8,273 bases of DNA from an uncultured Eubacteriales bacterium (GTDB lineage Bacteria > Bacillota > Clostridia > Oscillospirales > Acutalibacteraceae), in the NCBI GenBank assembly GCA_948762645.1, contig CAQBRY010000077.1, positions 1 through 8,273 on the forward strand. The letters are read 5' to 3'. Positions 6,524 through 8,273 of the stretch are shown here, one piece after another; positions within the stretch are counted from its first letter, which is position 1; each line of letters starts with the position of its first letter. The position numbers were made by a program, and so were the translations under genes. The notes beneath the pieces were generated by a model. The model was not told where the DNA came from. It saw nothing but the letters and a program-made list of their open reading frames with translations, and ran no database searches.

Positions 6524-7360
6524 TTGAATAATAAAATACAAGAATATTCTCAAAAACTTTTTGAAGATATAAAGAATATAGATGAAAACGGTGTTGAATT
6601 TTGGTACGCAAGAGAATTGCAAAAAGTTTTGGAATATATAGAATGGCGTAATTTTTTAAAAATAATAAAAAAAGCCAAAATATCTTGCGATAGCAGTAAA
6701 AATGCAATATCTGAACATTTTGTTGAAGTCAACAAAACGATAAAGATGCCTAAAGGTGCAACAAAAGAAATAGAAGATTTTAAACTTACTCGTTACGCTT
6801 GTTATCTTATTGTCCAAAATGGAGATCCAAAGAAAAAACCAATTGCTTTAGGACAAACATACTTTGCTGTTCAAACAAGAAAACAAGAATTGACAGAGCA
6901 AGAATATTTGTCATTAGACGAATATGAAAAAAGGCTATATAATAGGTTGCAAACAAAAATACATAATAAAAAGTTATTTGTTTTAGCCGATAAATCAGGA
7001 GTAAAGAATTATGGTAAATTTAATAATGCCGGGTATTTAGGATTATATAAAGAAACTGCAAGTCAAATTAAGAAGCGTAAAAAATTAGACAAAAATGAAG
7101 ATATACTTGATTATATGGGCTCAACTGAACTAGGTGCTAATATTTTTAGAATAACTCAAACGGAAGATATTTTATCTAAAGGTCATATATCGACTGAAGA
7201 TAAAGCGTGTAAAACTCATAAAGAAGTAGGACAAAAAGTAAGAAAAGCTATAAAAGATATTGGCGGAACTATGCCTGAAGATTTACCAACACCAAAAGAA
7301 AGTATTAAAAAAATAGAAAAAAGCTTTCTAGTTAATAAAGAGCTATCAAACAATATTTAG
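6524..7360 (+). CDS. dinD: DinD-family protein (DNA-damage-inducible protein D)
   Basis: At 278 residues the protein has the usual length of the DinD family. Residues 17-118 form a BRO-N-like domain (FWYARELQKVLEYIEWRNF, HFVEVNK, DFKLTRYACYLIVQNGDP, QTYFAVQTRKQEL). The family's C-terminal pattern MGSTELGANIFRITQTED, GGTMPEDLPTP follows at about 198-257. E. coli DinD is SOS-induced and inhibits RecA strand exchange; whether this copy does so is unknown. The TTG start at 6524 is supported by an AGGAGG site 7 bases upstream. No clear SOS box is seen in the 122-base gap from the repressor gene, so the two genes may be cotranscribed. BRO-N proteins often act as phage antirepressors, which suits this neighbourhood. 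Confidence 0.9.
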   Translation: MNNKIQEYSQKLFEDIKNIDENGVEFWYARELQKVLEYIEWRNFLKIIKKAKISCDSSKNAISEHFVEVNKTIKMPKGATKEIEDFKLTRYACYLIVQNGDPKKKPIALGQTYFAVQTRKQELTEQEYLSLDEYEKRLYNRLQTKIHNKKLFVLADKSGVKNYGKFNNAGYLGLYKETASQIKKRKKLDKNEDILDYMGSTELGANIFRITQTEDILSKGHISTEDKACKTHKEVGQKVRKAIKDIGGTMPEDLPTPKESIKKIEKSFLVNKELSNNI

Positions 7361-7381
7361 ATCAAAACCAATATATTTTTA

Positions 7382-7630
7382 TTAAGTAATTTCATCAATT
7401 TTATTTTGAAGCCACCTAATCATGCATTCTTGACATCTAACCTTTCCGTCAAGAGATCTTGCTTTTAAATAATTATATGTTTGCTTTTTAGTACGCTTTA
7501 TGCCTTTTATATTGCTTTCTCGAATCGGTTGACAGCATTCAACACATAATTTTTTAGATTCAATTGCTTTTTCAAAATTGGAAATTAATAAATCTTTTTT
7601 AACTTTGATTGGAATATTTTTGATAGGCAT
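7382..7630 (-). CDS. Small Cys-rich protein, possible zinc-binding fold
   Basis: This 82-residue basic protein carries CVECC at 29-33 and CQEC at 66-69. Two C-x2-C pairs 33 residues apart suggest a treble-clef or zinc-ribbon site. I do not recognise the family. I chose ATG 7630 because AAAGGA lies 9 bases upstream; the in-frame ATG at 7639 would touch that site. It converges with dinD, the stops being 21 bases apart with no obvious terminator between them. The two tiny peptide genes and the MazG-like gene lie upstream on the same strand. Confidence 0.6.
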   Translation of the reverse strand: MPIKNIPIKVKKDLLISNFEKAIESKKLCVECCQPIRESNIKGIKRTKKQTYNYLKARSLDGKVRCQECMIRWLQNKIDEIT

Positions 7631-7674
7631 ATTAGTCATTCCTTTTATATAAGTGTTTGATGTAGCTATTATTA

Positions 7675-7788
7675 TTATCTCTTAGTTTTTAAAAATTTAA
7701 TAGCCTTTAAAATTTCAAGCATTAGATATATTTCAATGCAAAATAAAATTGTTTTTTCTATGAATTTAATCATTTCAATTGACATCAT
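7675..7788 (-). CDS. Tiny hydrophobic peptide (37 codons)
   Basis: This frame begins at ATG 7788 (alternatives at 7794 and 7785), with AAAGGAG about 10 bases upstream. It encodes a mostly aliphatic peptide (MSIEMIKFIEKTILFCIEIY, then LMLEILKAIKFL) with a basic KTKR tail. It could be one amphipathic or membrane helix. Two hairpins lie in the leader just upstream (7811-7859). I do not recognise the family. Small toxins, holin-like peptides or regulatory peptides are possible. Confidence 0.4.
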   Translation of the reverse strand: MMSIEMIKFIEKTILFCIEIYLMLEILKAIKFLKTKR

Positions 7789-7810
7789 AATCATAATTCT
7801 CCTTTACTTT

Positions 7811-7859
7811 TTTGATAAAATCAGGTATCAAATCATTTTGGTGTGTCTGTCAAAATGAT
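7811..7859 (-). repeat. Two adjacent inverted repeats between the tiny peptide genes
   Basis: ATCATTTTG (7832-7840) and CAAAATGAT (7851-7859) form a perfect 9-bp stem with a 10-base loop. Next to it, TTTGATA (7811-7817) and TATCAAA (7826-7832) form a 7-bp stem with an 8-base loop. No T-run follows on either strand. They would lie in the 5' leader of the 37-codon peptide. Confidence 0.55.
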
Positions 7860-7896
7860 AAAACCACCAAAAAGTGCGGAAAAAAAGTTGAAGACT

Positions 7897-8016
7897 TTAA
7901 ACTAATTCGTTGCTTTCTTTGTTCTTTTTGAAAAATTTATTTACTATAAATTCTCCTAATACTTTATTTGCAATTATTGAAATAAATGGTAAAATATAAA
8001 CAGTAATGAGTTCCAT
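7897..8016 (-). CDS. Tiny membrane peptide, candidate type I toxin
   Basis: This 39-residue peptide has an ATG at 8016 with AAAGGA 9 bases upstream. A hydrophobic helix of about 24 residues (MELITVYILPFISIIANKVL and on) contains one proline near its start and is followed by a charged tail (KFFKKNKESNE). That layout resembles Fst/Ldr-type and holin-like type I toxins, which insert into the cell membrane. No sequence identity can be claimed. A possible antisense RNA over its start and ribosome site supports the idea. It could instead be an unrelated phage membrane peptide. Confidence 0.45.
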   Translation of the reverse strand: MELITVYILPFISIIANKVLGEFIVNKFFKKNKESNELV

Positions 8017-8058
8017 TAGTTCACATCCTTTAAATAAGTGACCAGTGGACTTTTTTAT
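7968..8058 (+). ncRNA. Possible antisense RNA over the tiny peptide's start
   Basis: On the plus strand, TTGCAA (7968-7973) and TAAAAT (7990-7995) are 16 bases apart and could start a transcript near 8002. It would end at a weak hairpin (AAGT 8036-8039 and CC 8042-8043 with GG and ACTT 8047-8052) followed by a T-run. The ~55-base RNA would be complementary to the start codon and ribosome site of the minus-strand peptide. The promoter is imperfect and the hairpin is short with a bulge, so this is tentative. Confidence 0.25.
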
Positions 8059-8067
8059 TATTATTTT

Positions 8068-8273
8068 TTAGGTTTTATTATCATCTTGACTAGCCAATAT
8101 GTCACGCTCATGCTTTATTCTGTATTCCTGTCTTAAAGCTTTGTATTCCATAATATTTTTAATATGTTCGTCTGGTATGGAAAATTTAATCTGGAATTGC
8201 TTTATTAAAACCATAACGTCTGCAATTTCTTCCGCTACTTCAAATACATCATGATTTTCTTTGTAGTCTATAC
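8068..8273 (-). CDS. MazG-like nucleotide pyrophosphohydrolase, C-terminal part (runs off the window)
   Basis: The last 67 residues are present; the start lies beyond the right edge. EVAEEIADVMVLIKQFQIKF matches the E-x-x-E-E-x-A-D-V helix of all-alpha NTP pyrophosphatases (MazG / dUTPase-like), where the acidic residues bind magnesium. A helical tail (IPDEHIKNIMEYKALRQEYR) ends in a short polar end. These enzymes hydrolyse nucleoside triphosphates to monophosphates and are common in phage early regions. It points in the same direction as the small peptide genes. Confidence 0.7.
   Translation of the reverse strand, partial: IDYKENHDVFEVAEEIADVMVLIKQFQIKFSIPDEHIKNIMEYKALRQEYRIKHERDILASQDDNKT

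Noticed and set aside
6474..6735. Minus-strand frames over the start of dinD
   Set aside because: Antisense shadows of a clearly coding gene, with no ribosome sites.
7811..7859. CRISPR-like or direct-repeat array
   Set aside because: Only two different inverted repeats occur here; there are no repeated units with regular spacers anywhere in the window.

Overview
The window is strongly AT-rich. It uses AGGAGG-type ribosome sites and consensus -35/-10 promoters, and its genes resemble clostridial prophages and integrative elements. It most likely comes from a low-GC anaerobic Firmicute (Clostridia/Tissierellia type), from an accessory part of the chromosome with several layers of mobile DNA. 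These family calls rest on reading motifs by eye; no database search was possible.

Left part (1-1650): the first ~127 bases look like one end of an insertion sequence with a Zn-ribbon transposase start. It abuts a RecD-like SF1 helicase gene on the minus strand that has decayed through several frameshifts and stops. Next comes a plus-strand block (1672-3970) of phage morphogenesis-like genes: a truncated head-tail-connector-like ORF, a phage tail/chaperone-like protein, and the first ~27 codons of a phage tail-tube-like gene. An intact lysophospholipase-type alpha/beta hydrolase with its own terminator sits inside this block like a cargo gene.

Middle and right part (about 3950-8273): a second element appears to have integrated into the tail-tube-like gene. 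Its edge carries a large serine recombinase (minus strand), now split by a deletion and frameshift, preceded by a 54-codon conserved-looking small gene. Facing the other way are a perfect-consensus promoter driving a short structured RNA with a strong terminator, then an XRE-type repressor, then a DinD-family protein. Beyond these, on the minus strand, lie a small Cys-rich protein, two tiny hydrophobic peptides with good ribosome sites (one with a possible antisense RNA, as in type I toxin-antitoxin loci), and the 3' part of a MazG-like nucleotide pyrophosphohydrolase. The layout (integrase, repressor, DinD/BRO-N protein, small early genes) resembles the lysogeny and early region of a prophage or satellite nested in an older prophage. 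Its right end is not in the window.

The most interesting unexplained items are the three-hairpin RNA at about 5963-6078 next to the repressor-dinD pair, and the small-peptide locus at 7675-8060.
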